A stretch of 61,661 nucleotides of DNA from Tabrizicola sp. (GTDB taxonomy: Bacteria; Pseudomonadota; Alphaproteobacteria; Rhodobacterales; Rhodobacteraceae): the NCBI GenBank assembly GCA_025458105.1, contig JALOTD010000011.1, positions 1 through 61,661 on the forward strand, in the 5' to 3' direction. A program made the position numbers and the translations under genes. How positions within the stretch are numbered: position 1 is the stretch's first letter; each line of letters starts with the position of its first letter. Shown here in pieces: positions 18,138 through 28,098 of this stretch. The notes under the pieces were generated by a model, which was not told the DNA's origin, did not search any database, and saw only the letters and a program-made list of their open reading frames with translations.

Positions 18138-19226
18138 CTAGTCGGCGTTGAGCGACGCAGTCGCCGACCGCATCAACCCATCAAGCTGCAGGCGGAAACT
18201 GTCGACGAAGGCCACATACCCGTCCAGCGGCGACGCCAGCGACGGAATTGCCGAGCCCAACATAGGCGCGGCAACATACACCGCCGCACCGACGATTGCG
18301 ATGGTCATGACGGTCAGGAACCCGCTGCGAAAGCCTCGCCGAGCCTGCGTCAGGACGGGTGCCGGGTCAGCAGCATCGGCTGCGGTTTCGACCTGATATT
18401 CAGTGGGTCGCAGCGTCGAGTTGATTTCTTCGACATCGGGGAAAAGGTCCCGCCGGGCCGCGGGCTTGCCATCGGCATCCAAGGCAGACGCAGCCGCCAA
18501 TGTCGAGGCGATCGCAGCATCAACGCCGAGCTCAGTCTGGGTCTCAATCGGCCGCGCCTCATTCCGACGCGCGTTCGCCTCCCGTTCGGCTTCTTCCCTG
18601 AGAATTGCCAGAACCGAGTCGTCTACGGCATAAGGCACAGGCTGTGCCGGGGCGGGTGCACTTTCGTCGGATGGGTCTTCGGCCTCGGCCGCTGCCGGGG
18701 CTGGGTCAGGCGTCGCTTGGCTAAGGTCTGCGGCCAGCGGCGCGACTTCGGTATCGACAGCGACCGGCACGTCTGCATCCGGCTCTGTGGTTGGGGTGAC
18801 TGCTTCCGCCTGTTCTACCGCTGGCCCTGCAGGGTCTTCGGCAGAGGGCTGCGAAATCGTCGTGACATCGGAGACACCCGGTTCAGCGGCCCCAAGCGAT
18901 GCCTCAGCGGCTTCTGCGGCGACCGGTTCCGGTTCCGTCACTGGCGCGACTGGCTGGGGCGAGGCCGGTGCTTCAACAACCGCTTCAGCAGCAATGGTCC
19001 TGGGCGGTCTGGTCCGTTCCGGATCAGTGTCTTCAGACTCAGGCGCCGCGTCAGGTTCCGCAGCGGCTTCCTGCAGCGGATCAGGTGTCGGGGCAACTGC
19101 TGGACGCGGCCGCATCTGGAACCAGGCGTGACCGCAATTTGCACACTGAACATCGCGACCCGTGTCCGGGATCGCGTCGTCAGGCACTTCGTACTTCGCC
19201 TCACAGTTCGGGCAAACCAAGCGCAT
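18138..19226 (-). CDS. Zinc-ribbon (MJ0042-type) protein with acidic linker and C-terminal membrane anchor
   Basis: This 362-residue protein starts with an MJ0042-type zinc ribbon (CPNCEAKYEVPDDAIPD then CANCGHAW). A long Ala/Pro/Glu-rich low-complexity linker follows, and near the C-terminus there is one transmembrane helix (FLTVMTIAIVGAAVYVAAPM). The zinc ribbon would therefore be cytoplasmic, tethered by a flexible acidic arm. The architecture is common in alphaproteobacteria and has no firm function. The gene is divergent from ftsE, and a neighbourhood with ftsEX hints at cell-envelope or division work (inference only). Confidence 0.85.
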   Translation of the reverse strand: MRLVCPNCEAKYEVPDDAIPDTGRDVQCANCGHAWFQMRPRPAVAPTPDPLQEAAAEPDAAPESEDTDPERTRPPRTIAAEAVVEAPASPQPVAPVTEPEPVAAEAAEASLGAAEPGVSDVTTISQPSAEDPAGPAVEQAEAVTPTTEPDADVPVAVDTEVAPLAADLSQATPDPAPAAAEAEDPSDESAPAPAQPVPYAVDDSVLAILREEAEREANARRNEARPIETQTELGVDAAIASTLAAASALDADGKPAARRDLFPDVEEINSTLRPTEYQVETAADAADPAPVLTQARRGFRSGFLTVMTIAIVGAAVYVAAPMLGSAIPSLASPLDGYVAFVDSFRLQLDGLMRSATASLNAD

Positions 19227-19403
19227 TCTTGTCCCTCAAAGCCTGTTTCCGGCTCCCCCTTTCGCGTTGTAAACCTTAATTCCTGCTGTTCCAAGGCTTT
19301 GTCGCTCGCTCTTGTGCAATCCTTTGCCCCTGTGCGATGGAAAGTGCAGTCGAGCAACACCACCGAAAAACGCTTGGCTGCCTTCCGGCCCAAGGAGCTT
19401 GCC

Positions 19404-20075
19404 GTGATCGCCTTTGAAAATGTGGCCTACAGCTATGGCGGAGGCGACCTGCTTGCGGATGTTTCGCTGCGGCTGGCACCGGGTTCGTTTCATTTTTTGA
19501 CCGGGCCGTCGGGATCGGGCAAATCGACGTTTCTGAAACTTGCTTACGCCGAACTGTTGCCCACCAGCGGCAGTGTAACTCTGTTCGACCGCGATGTGAA
19601 AACCCTGTCTCGGGATGATGTGGCCCGCACGCGTCGCAGGATCGGGATTGTCCACCAAGATTGCAAGTTCCTTGACCACATGAGCCTTGCCGCCAACATG
19701 GCATTGCCGTTCACGGTATCTGACCGCGAAAGCGACCCGCAGGACATGGATGATCTGTTGGGGTGGGTCGGACTGAAGCATTTGGCCGACGCCCTGCCTC
19801 CCCAACTGTCTGGTGGCGAAAGGCAGCGCGCGGCACTTGCCCGCGCTGTAATTGTCGACCCGGATGTCATTCTTGCCGACGAACCTACCGGTAACGTCGA
19901 TTGGGAGATGTCGCTGCGCATCCTCACGCTGCTGGTGGAGCTTAACAAGATGGGCAAGACGATCCTGGTGGCGACTCATGACCTGAACCTGATCCGTCAG
20001 GCCAAGGCGCAGATTCAGGCCCGTGTCCTGCGCATCGCGAAGCACCGCGTCCAGCTTGCGGGGGCCGACCTGTGA
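19404..20075 (+). CDS. ftsE: Cell-division ATP-binding protein FtsE
   Basis: This 223-residue ABC ATPase, with FtsX, transmits ATP hydrolysis to peptidoglycan hydrolases at the septum. Walker A is GPSGSGKS (near residue 34), the ABC signature is LSGGERQR (near 135), and Walker B is VILADEPTG (near 155), followed by the FtsE-typical NVDW. AAGGAG fixes the GTG start at 19404; more upstream starts would add unrelated sequence. The stop overlaps the ftsX GTG start. Confidence 0.95.
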   Translation: MIAFENVAYSYGGGDLLADVSLRLAPGSFHFLTGPSGSGKSTFLKLAYAELLPTSGSVTLFDRDVKTLSRDDVARTRRRIGIVHQDCKFLDHMSLAANMALPFTVSDRESDPQDMDDLLGWVGLKHLADALPPQLSGGERQRAALARAVIVDPDVILADEPTGNVDWEMSLRILTLLVELNKMGKTILVATHDLNLIRQAKAQIQARVLRIAKHRVQLAGADL

Positions 20076-20968
20076 AGTTTCCCAAGGCCAGACCAGCCTC
20101 GCCCGCGACCCGTGCCCTACAGGTCGTCCCGCCCTCTGGTCCGACCGCCTGGCTGACCACCTTCACTGCCGGCGCGATGACCTTTCTCTGCGTTTTCGCT
20201 CTGGCGCTGTCGCTTGCGTCAGGGCGACTTGCCGACCGATGGTCGCAAGCCCTGGCCAAAACCGCCACGATCCGGCTGTCCGCGCCGATAGAGCAGGTTC
20301 AGGTCCAGACCGACGCCATCCTGTCCGTTCTGGCGACAACGCCGGGAATCGCCAGCTTTCGCGCCATTGACGATGCCGAGACACGTTTGCTTCTTGAACC
20401 ATGGTTCGGTCCGGACCTGCCGGTAGAGGCCCTGCCGATCCCCCGGCTGTTCGAAGTCGTGGAAGGCGCCGATGCCTACGATTCGGAAGGTCTGCGTCAG
20501 CGGCTGGCAGCTGAGGCTCCCGGCGCGGTACTGGACGATCATACCCGATGGCGGCGCCCCCTTGCCGAGGCGGCTGAACGTCTTCGCCTGCTTGGCGCCC
20601 TATCCATCGCGCTGATCGGCGCGGCCATGGCGGCCATGATAACGCTTGCCGCGCGGGCAGCCCTGGCAACGAATGCTGAAGCAATCCGGGTTCTGCGCCT
20701 GGTCGGCGCAAAGGACAGCTATATTGCCCGGGCCTTCGTGCGACGCTTCACACTGCGCACACTTGCAGGGGCAGCGGTCGGCGCCGCAGCCGGGATGGCG
20801 GGTGTGGCCGTATTGCCCGCCGCAGATGCCGCAGGAGGATTCTTGACCGGTCTGGGATTTTCAGGGTCCGGATGGCTTTGGCCGCTTGCCCTGCCCCCCC
20901 TTGCCGCAGTCGTTGCCTTTCTGGCAACGCGACGCGCTGCCTTCCAGAAACTGCGAGAGATGACATGA
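20072..20968 (+). CDS. ftsX: Cell-division protein FtsX
   Basis: This 298-residue membrane partner of FtsE has a Pro/Lys-rich cytoplasmic N-terminus and a first transmembrane segment (MTFLCVFALALSLASG). A periplasmic loop follows, then three further membrane segments (LLGALSIALIGAAMAAMITL, AAVGAAAGMAGVAVLP, LWPLALPPLAAVVAFLA). The sequence EAIRVLRLVGAKDSYIARAF is the conserved FtsX cytoplasmic loop. It starts with GTG inside the ftsE stop, and its stop overlaps the plsC ATG. Confidence 0.93.
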   Translation: MKFPKARPASPATRALQVVPPSGPTAWLTTFTAGAMTFLCVFALALSLASGRLADRWSQALAKTATIRLSAPIEQVQVQTDAILSVLATTPGIASFRAIDDAETRLLLEPWFGPDLPVEALPIPRLFEVVEGADAYDSEGLRQRLAAEAPGAVLDDHTRWRRPLAEAAERLRLLGALSIALIGAAMAAMITLAARAALATNAEAIRVLRLVGAKDSYIARAFVRRFTLRTLAGAAVGAAAGMAGVAVLPAADAAGGFLTGLGFSGSGWLWPLALPPLAAVVAFLATRRAAFQKLREMT

Positions 20969-21690
20969 TCGCAATCCGTTGGCTTCTTTCGCTTCTGTTC
21001 GTTGTCCAGATGTACCTTGCGATGGCAGTCTTCGGGCTGGCCTTTGCCCCCTGGGCGCTGTTTTCGCCCAAGGGCGCCCGTGCGGCCTGCAAATCCTATT
21101 GCCGTTGGGTGATTTTCACCCTGAAGCTTCTGTGCGGGTTGCGGTCAGAAGTGCGGGGTACACCACCCACCAGCGAGAGCATCATAGCTGCGAAACATCA
21201 GAGTTTTCTGGACATCATCCTGATCTTCAACGCGGTTCCGGCGGGCAAGTTCATCATGAAGCGCGAGCTCATGTATGCGCCCATTCTTGGCGTTTACGCG
21301 CTGCGCATCGGCTGCGTGCCCGTCAATCGCGGCAAACGCGGTGCAGCGATCGCCAAGATGAAGGCCGATGTTGCCAAGGGAACAGCAGAACCCGGGCAGC
21401 TCATCATCTACCCGCAAGGAACCCGCGTCGCCCCCGGCATCTCACGGCCCTACAAGGTCGGCACCGGTCTGCTTTATGAACAGCTTGCCCAGCCCTGCTG
21501 CCCCGTCGCAACCAATGTCGGTGTATTCTGGCCCAAACGTGGCATCCTTCGGAAACCAGGTCTCGCCGTTGTTGAATTCCTTGCCCCAATCGCGCCGGGC
21601 CTGCCGATCCCTGAATTCATGTCGCGCCTGGAGGCCGAAGTTGAAGGGCATTCGAACCGGCTTATGGCCGAAGCGGGCCTGAAACCCTGA
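20965..21690 (+). CDS. plsC: 1-acyl-sn-glycerol-3-phosphate acyltransferase
   Basis: This 241-residue membrane enzyme acylates lysophosphatidic acid to phosphatidic acid. An N-terminal hydrophobic anchor (LLSLLFVVQMYLAMAVFGLA) is followed by the HX4D catalytic motif in AKHQSFLD (about 77-83). The acceptor-binding motif is YPQGTR (near 150), where many homologues have FPEGTR. Translational coupling to ftsX (ATGA) links division and phospholipid synthesis genes in one operon. Confidence 0.92.
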   Translation: MIAIRWLLSLLFVVQMYLAMAVFGLAFAPWALFSPKGARAACKSYCRWVIFTLKLLCGLRSEVRGTPPTSESIIAAKHQSFLDIILIFNAVPAGKFIMKRELMYAPILGVYALRIGCVPVNRGKRGAAIAKMKADVAKGTAEPGQLIIYPQGTRVAPGISRPYKVGTGLLYEQLAQPCCPVATNVGVFWPKRGILRKPGLAVVEFLAPIAPGLPIPEFMSRLEAEVEGHSNRLMAEAGLKP

Positions 21691-21759
21691 TGCAGGCAGT
21701 GTCGAGGGTTTTGGCCACAGAGCTTGATTGTTTTGCGGCTGTACCCTGCATAACACAGT

Positions 21760-22704
21760 TCAAGCCCGGCGTCTGGCCTCGATTGCTTCCCAGATCCGCG
21801 CGGCCCCGTTGGTGCCGTCAAACCGTTCCAGTTCTTGCAAGCCTGTCGGCGACGTCACATTGATCTCGGTAAGCCAGTCTCCGATCACGTCGATGCCCAC
21901 GAAGACTTGGCCTTTCTCACGCAGGACCGGACCGATACTGCGACAGATTTCGATGTCCCTGTCGGTCAGCCCCACCTTCTCGGGCCTACCGCCGGCATGC
22001 ATGTTCGACCGCGTCTCCCCGGGCTGTGGCACCCGGTTGATGGCACCGACCGGTTCGCCGTCCACTAGGATCACCCGTTTGTCGCCCTTTTCGACTGCTG
22101 GAAGAAATTTCTGCACGATCAGGGGTTCGCGATTGATGCCCATGAACAACTCATGCAGCGACGACAGGTTGCGGTCGTTCGGGTCCAGCCGAAACACCCC
22201 TGCCCCGCCATTGCCGTAGAGCGGTTTCAGAATGATATCCCCATGACGCGCCTTGAAGGCCCGAATCGTCGCGAGATCACGGGCAATGGCGGTCGGAGGC
22301 GTCAGACTGGGGAAGCGCAATACCAGAAGCTTTTCGGGGCTGTTGCGAACCCAGAAGGGATCATTCACGACCAGGGTCTTCGGATGGATCATCTCCAGAA
22401 GATGGGTTGTGGTGATATAGCCCATGTCAAAGGGCGGATCCTGCCGCAGCCAGACGACATCGATCTCACCGAGATCAACCTCGGTCTCTTCAGCGAAGGA
22501 GACGTGATTGCCGACCTCGCGCCGTACCTCGATCCACCATCCTCGCGCCAACACTCGCCCTTCGACGTAGGCAAGCCGATCGGGCGTGTAATAGAACAAC
22601 CGATGTCCGCGTGCCTGAGCCTCAAGTGCGATACGGAACGTTGAATCGGCGTTGATGTTGATCGACCCGATCGGGTCCATCTGCAAGGCTACCTTCAGGC
22701 TCAT
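21760..22704 (-). CDS. gshB: Glutathione synthetase
   Basis: This 314-residue ATP-grasp enzyme joins gamma-glutamylcysteine and glycine. It opens with [18 protein letters not shown], typical of prokaryotic GshB. ATP-grasp segments include [16 protein letters not shown] and [20 protein letters not shown] (metal ligands Asp, Glu, Asn). It is the last gene of the minus-strand group rsmI-yraN-gshB and converges on plsC. Confidence 0.97.
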   Translation of the reverse strand: MSLKVALQMDPIGSININADSTFRIALEAQARGHRLFYYTPDRLAYVEGRVLARGWWIEVRREVGNHVSFAEETEVDLGEIDVVWLRQDPPFDMGYITTTHLLEMIHPKTLVVNDPFWVRNSPEKLLVLRFPSLTPPTAIARDLATIRAFKARHGDIILKPLYGNGGAGVFRLDPNDRNLSSLHELFMGINREPLIVQKFLPAVEKGDKRVILVDGEPVGAINRVPQPGETRSNMHAGGRPEKVGLTDRDIEICRSIGPVLREKGQVFVGIDVIGDWLTEINVTSPTGLQELERFDGTNGAARIWEAIEARRRA

Positions 22705-22760
22705 GGTCGTCTCCGGCTGGGTTGCACAGAGTGATGGCCCAAGCCCGGCAAAGATGCAAT

Positions 22761-23159
22761 TCAGCCTGCGAACGCGTTTTCGATCAGTTCGACCCGCCCC
22801 AGACGATCAACCAACGCCAGATCGATCCGCACATCAGTCAGAAGCCCCTTCGGTTCACCGGCAAGGTATTCATCCACCGTCGCAAAGATCCGCGCCACCT
22901 GTGCCGGCGAAACATGCGATGCGGCCAGATCATGCGATCGGCTGAACTTGACTTCGACGAAGATCACCTCGTCGCCCCTACGCCCAATCAGGTCAATCTC
23001 GCCGCCGCTTCCGCACCAGTTGCGGGCGCAGATCGGGATACCGCGATCTTCGTAGAACCGCGCGACGGCCTCCTCGGCGGCATGACCAGCATGATAATTT
23101 GCGCGACCGCGTGCAGATCGACTGCGGTCGGACGGCGAAGATGCGACATCAAACGGCAT
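22761..23159 (-). CDS. yraN: YraN family (UPF0102) endonuclease-fold protein
   Basis: This 132-residue protein has the UPF0102 restriction-endonuclease-like core: [16 protein letters not shown], then [19 protein letters not shown] and [11 protein letters not shown]. The acidic residues and Lys there match a PD-(D/E)XK arrangement. Function is not established. It lies 6 bp after rsmI and 56 bp before gshB. Confidence 0.93.
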   Translation of the reverse strand: MPFDVASSPSDRSRSARGRANYHAGHAAEEAVARFYEDRGIPICARNWCGSGGEIDLIGRRGDEVIFVEVKFSRSHDLAASHVSPAQVARIFATVDEYLAGEPKGLLTDVRIDLALVDRLGRVELIENAFAG

Positions 23160-23165
23160 GGCAAC

Positions 23166-24056
23166 CTATTCCTGACGACGGTCTACAGCGATCTGGTAGA
23201 CGATCTTGCGCGACACGTTCAGAGTTTGCGATACGAAAGTTGCAGCATCCTTAACGCTCATCGACTGCATCGCCGTTTCCAGCGCCGCATGGATTGCTGC
23301 TTCGGTCGCAACGACCGGTGCCGCGCGGTCGACCACGACGACGAGCTCTCCCTTCACGTCGCGTTCGGAATAGCCTGCCGCCAGGTCAGACAGAGTTCCC
23401 CGGGTCACTTCCTCATACCGTTTGGTGAGTTCCCGACAAATGGCGGCTTGCCGATCCCGGCCCAGAACGACGACCATGTCCGCCAGAAGCGCGCTTAACC
23501 GCTTTGGGCTTTCGTAAAGGATCAACGTGGCCGGCACCGCTGCCAGTCCGGCCAGAAACTCGCGGCGGGCTCCTTTGGCAGTCGGCGCGAAACCCGCAAA
23601 GAGAAAACGATCCGACGGCAGGCCCGAGACCGTCAGTGCGCAGATCGCGGCACAGGGGCCGGGAGCCGCGGTAATCGGCAACCCCGCGGCGGCCGCTGCG
23701 CGCGCAAGTTCGAAGCCCGGGTCCGAGATCAGCGGTGTCCCCGCCTCGGAGGCATAGGCCACGCTCTTTCCCTCGGCGACCAGGCTCAGAACACGCGACA
23801 GCGCTCCGGCACCGGAATGGTCATGATAGGAAATGACGATCCTTCCCCCCAGAGCGATCCCGTGGATTTCCATCAGGTGCCGCAGAGTCCGCGTATCCTC
23901 GGCCACCAGCACATCCGCACCGGACAGCACATCCAGAGCACGCAGCGTGATGTCGCGCGCCGCCCCGATCGGGGTCGCCACGAAATGAAGGCCCGGCGGA
24001 ATGGTGCGCAGTCCGGTCTTCTGGCCAGACCCAGCGGCGTCGGACGTCTGCCTCAC
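23166..24056 (-). CDS. rsmI: 16S rRNA (cytidine1402-2'-O)-methyltransferase RsmI
   Basis: This 296-residue SAM-dependent methyltransferase of the tetrapyrrole-methylase fold modifies C1402 in the ribosomal decoding centre. Diagnostic segments are FVATPIGAARDITLRAL near the N-terminus, VLVAEDTRTLRHL, and ASEAGTPLISDPG (SAM site). The start is GTG at 24056, preceded by AAGGAAG; an upstream extension of the frame would run into the divergent lipoprotein promoter. It is divergent from the LpoA-like gene, as yraL and yraM are in Escherichia coli. Confidence 0.94.
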   Translation of the reverse strand: MRQTSDAAGSGQKTGLRTIPPGLHFVATPIGAARDITLRALDVLSGADVLVAEDTRTLRHLMEIHGIALGGRIVISYHDHSGAGALSRVLSLVAEGKSVAYASEAGTPLISDPGFELARAAAAAGLPITAAPGPCAAICALTVSGLPSDRFLFAGFAPTAKGARREFLAGLAAVPATLILYESPKRLSALLADMVVVLGRDRQAAICRELTKRYEEVTRGTLSDLAAGYSERDVKGELVVVVDRAAPVVATEAAIHAALETAMQSMSVKDAATFVSQTLNVSRKIVYQIAVDRRQE

Positions 24057-24128
24057 AAGTTTACTTCCTTTTCCGAACCCATTACCTTGCCACGCAATCG
24101 TCCAAGCGCCGCAGAATGAGGAAGTTCC

Positions 24129-25304
24129 ATGTTGTCCGTTATCCATCGGGCCCGCAAGTCGCTGGGTCGCGCCTTTGTTGTTCTCTGTATGGGCGTGGTC
24201 GCGGCGTGCGTGCCGACCGGTGGTCCCTCGACAGGCCCGGCGCAAGGAAATGGCGGATCGGTCCAAGTTGCGCTGCTTATTCCGTCAGGCTCTGGACAGT
24301 CTCAGGATGAGCTCTTCGGGGCCAGCCTTGAGAACGCCGCGCGGCTCGCAATCGGTGACCTGTCGGGCGTGCAGATCGACTTGCGCGTCTATCGGACAGG
24401 CGGCAGCCCGGCGCAGGCCTCGGCGCTTGCCCGGCAGGCGGTCGATGAGGGTGCTCAGGTGATCCTTGGTCCGTTCTACTCGGAAGAGGCTAATGCAGCC
24501 GGCGTAGCCGTTGCGTCGTCGGGCGTGAACGTGCTCGCGTTTTCCAACAACACGGCAATCGCTGGCGGCAACGTTTTCGTGCTCGGCCAGACCTTCGAGA
24601 ACACGGCGCGACGGCTGGCGGGCTATGCCGTCCGCAACGGCAAGGGGAAGGTTCTGGTCGTACACGACCGCAACGTCGCTGGAGAAGTTGGCAAGACGGC
24701 CATCGAGCGCGGGGTTTCCGCGGCGGGCGGTTCAATCGTTGGCGTAACCTCTTACGAGTTTTCGCAGAATGGCATCGTTCAGGCTGCAAAGGGCATTGTC
24801 GCGACGGCTCAGTCGTCGGGAGCAACCGCTGTTTTCCTGACGGCGGATACGGCTGGCGCCCTTCCCCTTCTCACCCAGCTGTTGGTCGACAACGGATTGA
24901 ACCGGTCATCGACCCAGATGATCGGCCTTACGCGTTGGGATATTCCCCCGGCTACTCTGGCCTTGCCAGGGGTGCAAGGCGGATGGTTCGCAATGCCTGA
25001 TCCTGGCCTGCAAGCACAGTTCCAATCGCGCTACCAGGCCGCCTATGGGTCGACGCCTGTTGCCGTCGCGGGGTTGGCATATGACGGCATCGCCGCGATT
25101 GGCGCTTTGGCACGAACATCGAACGGAGCGCCGATCACGCGGGACGCCCTGACCCAGACGGCCGGTTTTGCCGGAGTCTCGGGCATCTTCCGCCTGCTGC
25201 CGAACGGCACCAACGAACGCGGCCTTGCGGTGGCACAGATCCGGGGAAACCAGGTGGTCGTGATCGATTCCGCGCCGCGCAGCTTTGCCGGAGTGGGGTT
25301 CTGA
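24129..25304 (+). CDS. LppC/LpoA-like penicillin-binding-protein activator lipoprotein
   Basis: This 391-residue lipoprotein has lipobox VAAC with the acylated Cys at residue 27. The rest is a type-1 periplasmic-binding fold (PF04348-like): VQVALLIPSGSG, GAQVILGPFYSEEANA, VVHDRNVAGEVG, AGLAYDGIAAIGAL. The E. coli member LpoA activates the peptidoglycan synthase PBP1A from the outer membrane. Here the N-terminal TPR domain of LpoA is missing, as in other alphaproteobacteria, so activation is an inference. Divergence from rsmI-yraN supports orthology. glnD follows 4 bp after its stop. Confidence 0.88.
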   Translation: MLSVIHRARKSLGRAFVVLCMGVVAACVPTGGPSTGPAQGNGGSVQVALLIPSGSGQSQDELFGASLENAARLAIGDLSGVQIDLRVYRTGGSPAQASALARQAVDEGAQVILGPFYSEEANAAGVAVASSGVNVLAFSNNTAIAGGNVFVLGQTFENTARRLAGYAVRNGKGKVLVVHDRNVAGEVGKTAIERGVSAAGGSIVGVTSYEFSQNGIVQAAKGIVATAQSSGATAVFLTADTAGALPLLTQLLVDNGLNRSSTQMIGLTRWDIPPATLALPGVQGGWFAMPDPGLQAQFQSRYQAAYGSTPVAVAGLAYDGIAAIGALARTSNGAPITRDALTQTAGFAGVSGIFRLLPNGTNERGLAVAQIRGNQVVVIDSAPRSFAGVGF

Positions 25305-25308
25305 CATC

Positions 25309-28080
25309 GTGACACACCCTGCCGAGGTTCTGGCCGCGCCAGCCCCTTCGGACCAGACCTCGTTTAAGTTGCCCGATGCCGAAGACCTGACCGCCCAGGT
25401 CCTGGCCAATCTAAGCAACCGGGATGACGCAAAGACAGCCCGAAGCACCGTTGTGCGATACCTGCTTGCTGCGCGCTCGCAGGCAATGGCAGCCCTTGAA
25501 GCTGCATCCCGCGCGACACCGCGTGAGGCTCGTGCGCTGATTGCAGCCCAAGCTGCGTTGACCGACGTCCTGGTAAAGGTCGCCCTTGCCGCCGCCCAGC
25601 GCCTGCACCCCCTGGCCAACCCGACCGAGGCCGAGCGCATCGCGGTTCTTGGCGTCGGCGGCTACGGTCGGGCTGAAATGGCCCCACAGTCCGACGTGGA
25701 CCTTTTGTTCTTGACCCCCTGGAAGACCACGCCTTGGGCGGAAAGCGTCATCGAGACGATGCTCTACATCCTGTGGGATCTGAAACTGAAAGTCGGCCAC
25801 GCCAGCCGGACAGTGAAAGACTGTATCCGTCTGGGTCGCGAGGACGTGACGATCCGCACCGCCCTACTGGAGCACCGGTTCATCTGCGGGCATGAGGCGT
25901 TGGCCATCGAGCTGGGCGACAAGCTTTGGGGAGAGCTCTTCAAGAACTCCGGCCCAGAATTCATCGAGGCAAAGCTGGCCGAAAGGGCCGAGCGGCACAA
26001 GCGGCAGGGCGGCCAGCGCTATGTGCTGGAACCAAACGTCAAGGAGGGAAAGGGGGGCCTACGCGACCTTCAGACTCTCTACTGGATCGGCAAGTATCTG
26101 CACCGTGTGCCCTCGGCCGAGGGACTGGTGGCGGCCGGGCTCTTGTCGCGCGAAGAATTCGATAGCTTCGCCCGGGCCGAGGACTTCCTCTGGGCGGCAC
26201 GCTGCCATCTGCATTACATCACCGGTCGGCCTACCGATACGCTGACCTTCGACCTGCAGGTCGAGGTGGCTGACCGAATGGGATACCGCGACACCGCCGG
26301 GCGTCGGGCGGTAGAGCATTTCATGCAGGACTATTTCCGCCACGCGACCCGTGTGGGCGAGTTGACCCGCATCTTCCTGACCGAGCTGGAGGCCCGTCAC
26401 GCCAAGCGCGAGGCCAGCCTCTTCGGCATCTTCAAGCGCACCAAGCGAGTCAAGGCGGGCTACAAGCTGGTCCAGGGCCGGATCGATGTGATCGACCCCA
26501 AGGCCTTTCTGGCCGACAAGCTGAACCTGTTGCGGGTCTTCGAGGAAGCACTTCGCACCGGGTATCTCTTGCACCCGAACATTATGCGGCTTCTGGCCGC
26601 GAACCTTGACAGGATCGACGACGAGATGCGCGAGGACCCCGAGGCACGGGGGTTATTTCTGGACCTGCTTCTGAAGCATGGCAACCCGGAACGCAGCTTG
26701 CGTCGGATGAATGAACTGGGTGTTCTGGCAGCTTTCATTCCCGAGTTCGAGCCGATCGTCGCGATGATGCAGTTCAACGTCTATCACCACTACACGGTGG
26801 ACGAGCACATCATCCAGACGATCAGCTGCCTGGCGCAGATCGAACGCGGAGAACTGGTCGAGGAACTGCCGGTTGCAAGCGGTATCCTGAAGTCAGGGGT
26901 CAATCGCCGCGTGCTTTACGTCGCGCTGCTCTTGCATGACATCGGCAAGGGGCGACCCGAGGACCACTCGATCCTTGGTGCGCAGATCGCGCGGCGGGTG
27001 GCACCTCGCCTCGGGCTGGATGCCGAGGAATGCGAGACGGTGGAATGGCTGGTGCGCTACCACCTTCTGATGTCCGACATGGCGCAGAAGCGTGACATCG
27101 GCGACCCGCGCACGGTGCGCGACTTTGCCAAGGCGGTAAAGACGCGCAAGCGGCTGGACCTGCTGACGGTGCTGACGGTCTGCGACATTCGCGGTGTGGG
27201 TCCGGGGACCTGGAACAACTGGAAGGCCATGCTCTTGCGCCAGCTGTACAAGCTGACCGCCGAGGCGCTGGAAGGCGGCCTGGAAAGCCTGAACCGAGAA
27301 AACCGCAAGGACGAGGCGAAAGAGGCGCTTGGCAAACGCCTGAAGGACTGGCCGAAACCCGATCTCGACCATGAACTCGGCCGCCATTACGCACCCTACT
27401 GGCAGGGTCTGACGACTGATACCCAAGCCGTCTTTGCCCAGCTTCTGCGCGGCATCGGCGACGACGAGATCCGCATCGACCTGCATCCCGAACCCGACCG
27501 GGATGCCACACGCGCCTGCTTTGCGCTGGCCGACCACCCCGGCATTTTCAGCCGTTTGGCTGGTGCCCTGGCCCTTGTCGGCGCAAACGTCGTGGACGCG
27601 CGGACCTATACCTCAAAGGACGGCTATGCCACCGCCGTCTTCTGGGTGCAGGACATCGAAGGCAAGCCCTATGAGGTCGCCCGTCTGCCCCGCCTGCGGC
27701 AGATGATCGACAAGACGCTGAAGGGAGAGGTCCTCGCGCGCGAGGCCTTGAAGGACCGTGACAAGCTGAAAAAGCGGGACCGCGAGTTCCGCTTTCCGAC
27801 CCATATCACCTTCGACAACGACGGGTCGGACATCTACACGATCATCGAGGTCGACACCCGCGACCGGCCGGGGTTGCTGTACGACCTGACCCGCACGCTG
27901 GCTAACAACAACATCTACATCGCATCCGCGGTGATCGCGACCTATGGCGCCCAGGTGGTGGACACCTTCTACGTCAAGGACATGTTCGGCCTGAAGCTGC
28001 ACCAGAAACACCGGCAAGAGGCGCTGGACCGCAAGCTGCGCGCCGCCATCGCCGAAGGCGCAGAACGGGCGCAGGCATGA
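25309..28080 (+). CDS. glnD: [Protein-PII] uridylyltransferase/uridylyl-removing enzyme
   Basis: This sensor of glutamine, about 923 residues, adds UMP to PII proteins in nitrogen limitation and removes it in excess. The nucleotidyltransferase motif GVGGYGRAEMAPQSDVDL is near residues 114-130. The HD hydrolase site, LLHDIGKGRPEDHS, is near 541-554. Two C-terminal ACT domains follow, the first from about 734 (HPGIFSRLAGALALVGANVV) and the second from about 840 (DRPGLLYDLTRTLANNNIYI). The GTG at 25309 is the likely start; a TTG at 25285 would overlap the upstream gene. murJ follows 18 bp later. Confidence 0.96.
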   Translation: MTHPAEVLAAPAPSDQTSFKLPDAEDLTAQVLANLSNRDDAKTARSTVVRYLLAARSQAMAALEAASRATPREARALIAAQAALTDVLVKVALAAAQRLHPLANPTEAERIAVLGVGGYGRAEMAPQSDVDLLFLTPWKTTPWAESVIETMLYILWDLKLKVGHASRTVKDCIRLGREDVTIRTALLEHRFICGHEALAIELGDKLWGELFKNSGPEFIEAKLAERAERHKRQGGQRYVLEPNVKEGKGGLRDLQTLYWIGKYLHRVPSAEGLVAAGLLSREEFDSFARAEDFLWAARCHLHYITGRPTDTLTFDLQVEVADRMGYRDTAGRRAVEHFMQDYFRHATRVGELTRIFLTELEARHAKREASLFGIFKRTKRVKAGYKLVQGRIDVIDPKAFLADKLNLLRVFEEALRTGYLLHPNIMRLLAANLDRIDDEMREDPEARGLFLDLLLKHGNPERSLRRMNELGVLAAFIPEFEPIVAMMQFNVYHHYTVDEHIIQTISCLAQIERGELVEELPVASGILKSGVNRRVLYVALLLHDIGKGRPEDHSILGAQIARRVAPRLGLDAEECETVEWLVRYHLLMSDMAQKRDIGDPRTVRDFAKAVKTRKRLDLLTVLTVCDIRGVGPGTWNNWKAMLLRQLYKLTAEALEGGLESLNRENRKDEAKEALGKRLKDWPKPDLDHELGRHYAPYWQGLTTDTQAVFAQLLRGIGDDEIRIDLHPEPDRDATRACFALADHPGIFSRLAGALALVGANVVDARTYTSKDGYATAVFWVQDIEGKPYEVARLPRLRQMIDKTLKGEVLAREALKDRDKLKKRDREFRFPTHITFDNDGSDIYTIIEVDTRDRPGLLYDLTRTLANNNIYIASAVIATYGAQVVDTFYVKDMFGLKLHQKHRQEALDRKLRAAIAEGAERAQA

Positions 28081-28098
28081 CTGGGGCACGATAACAAA

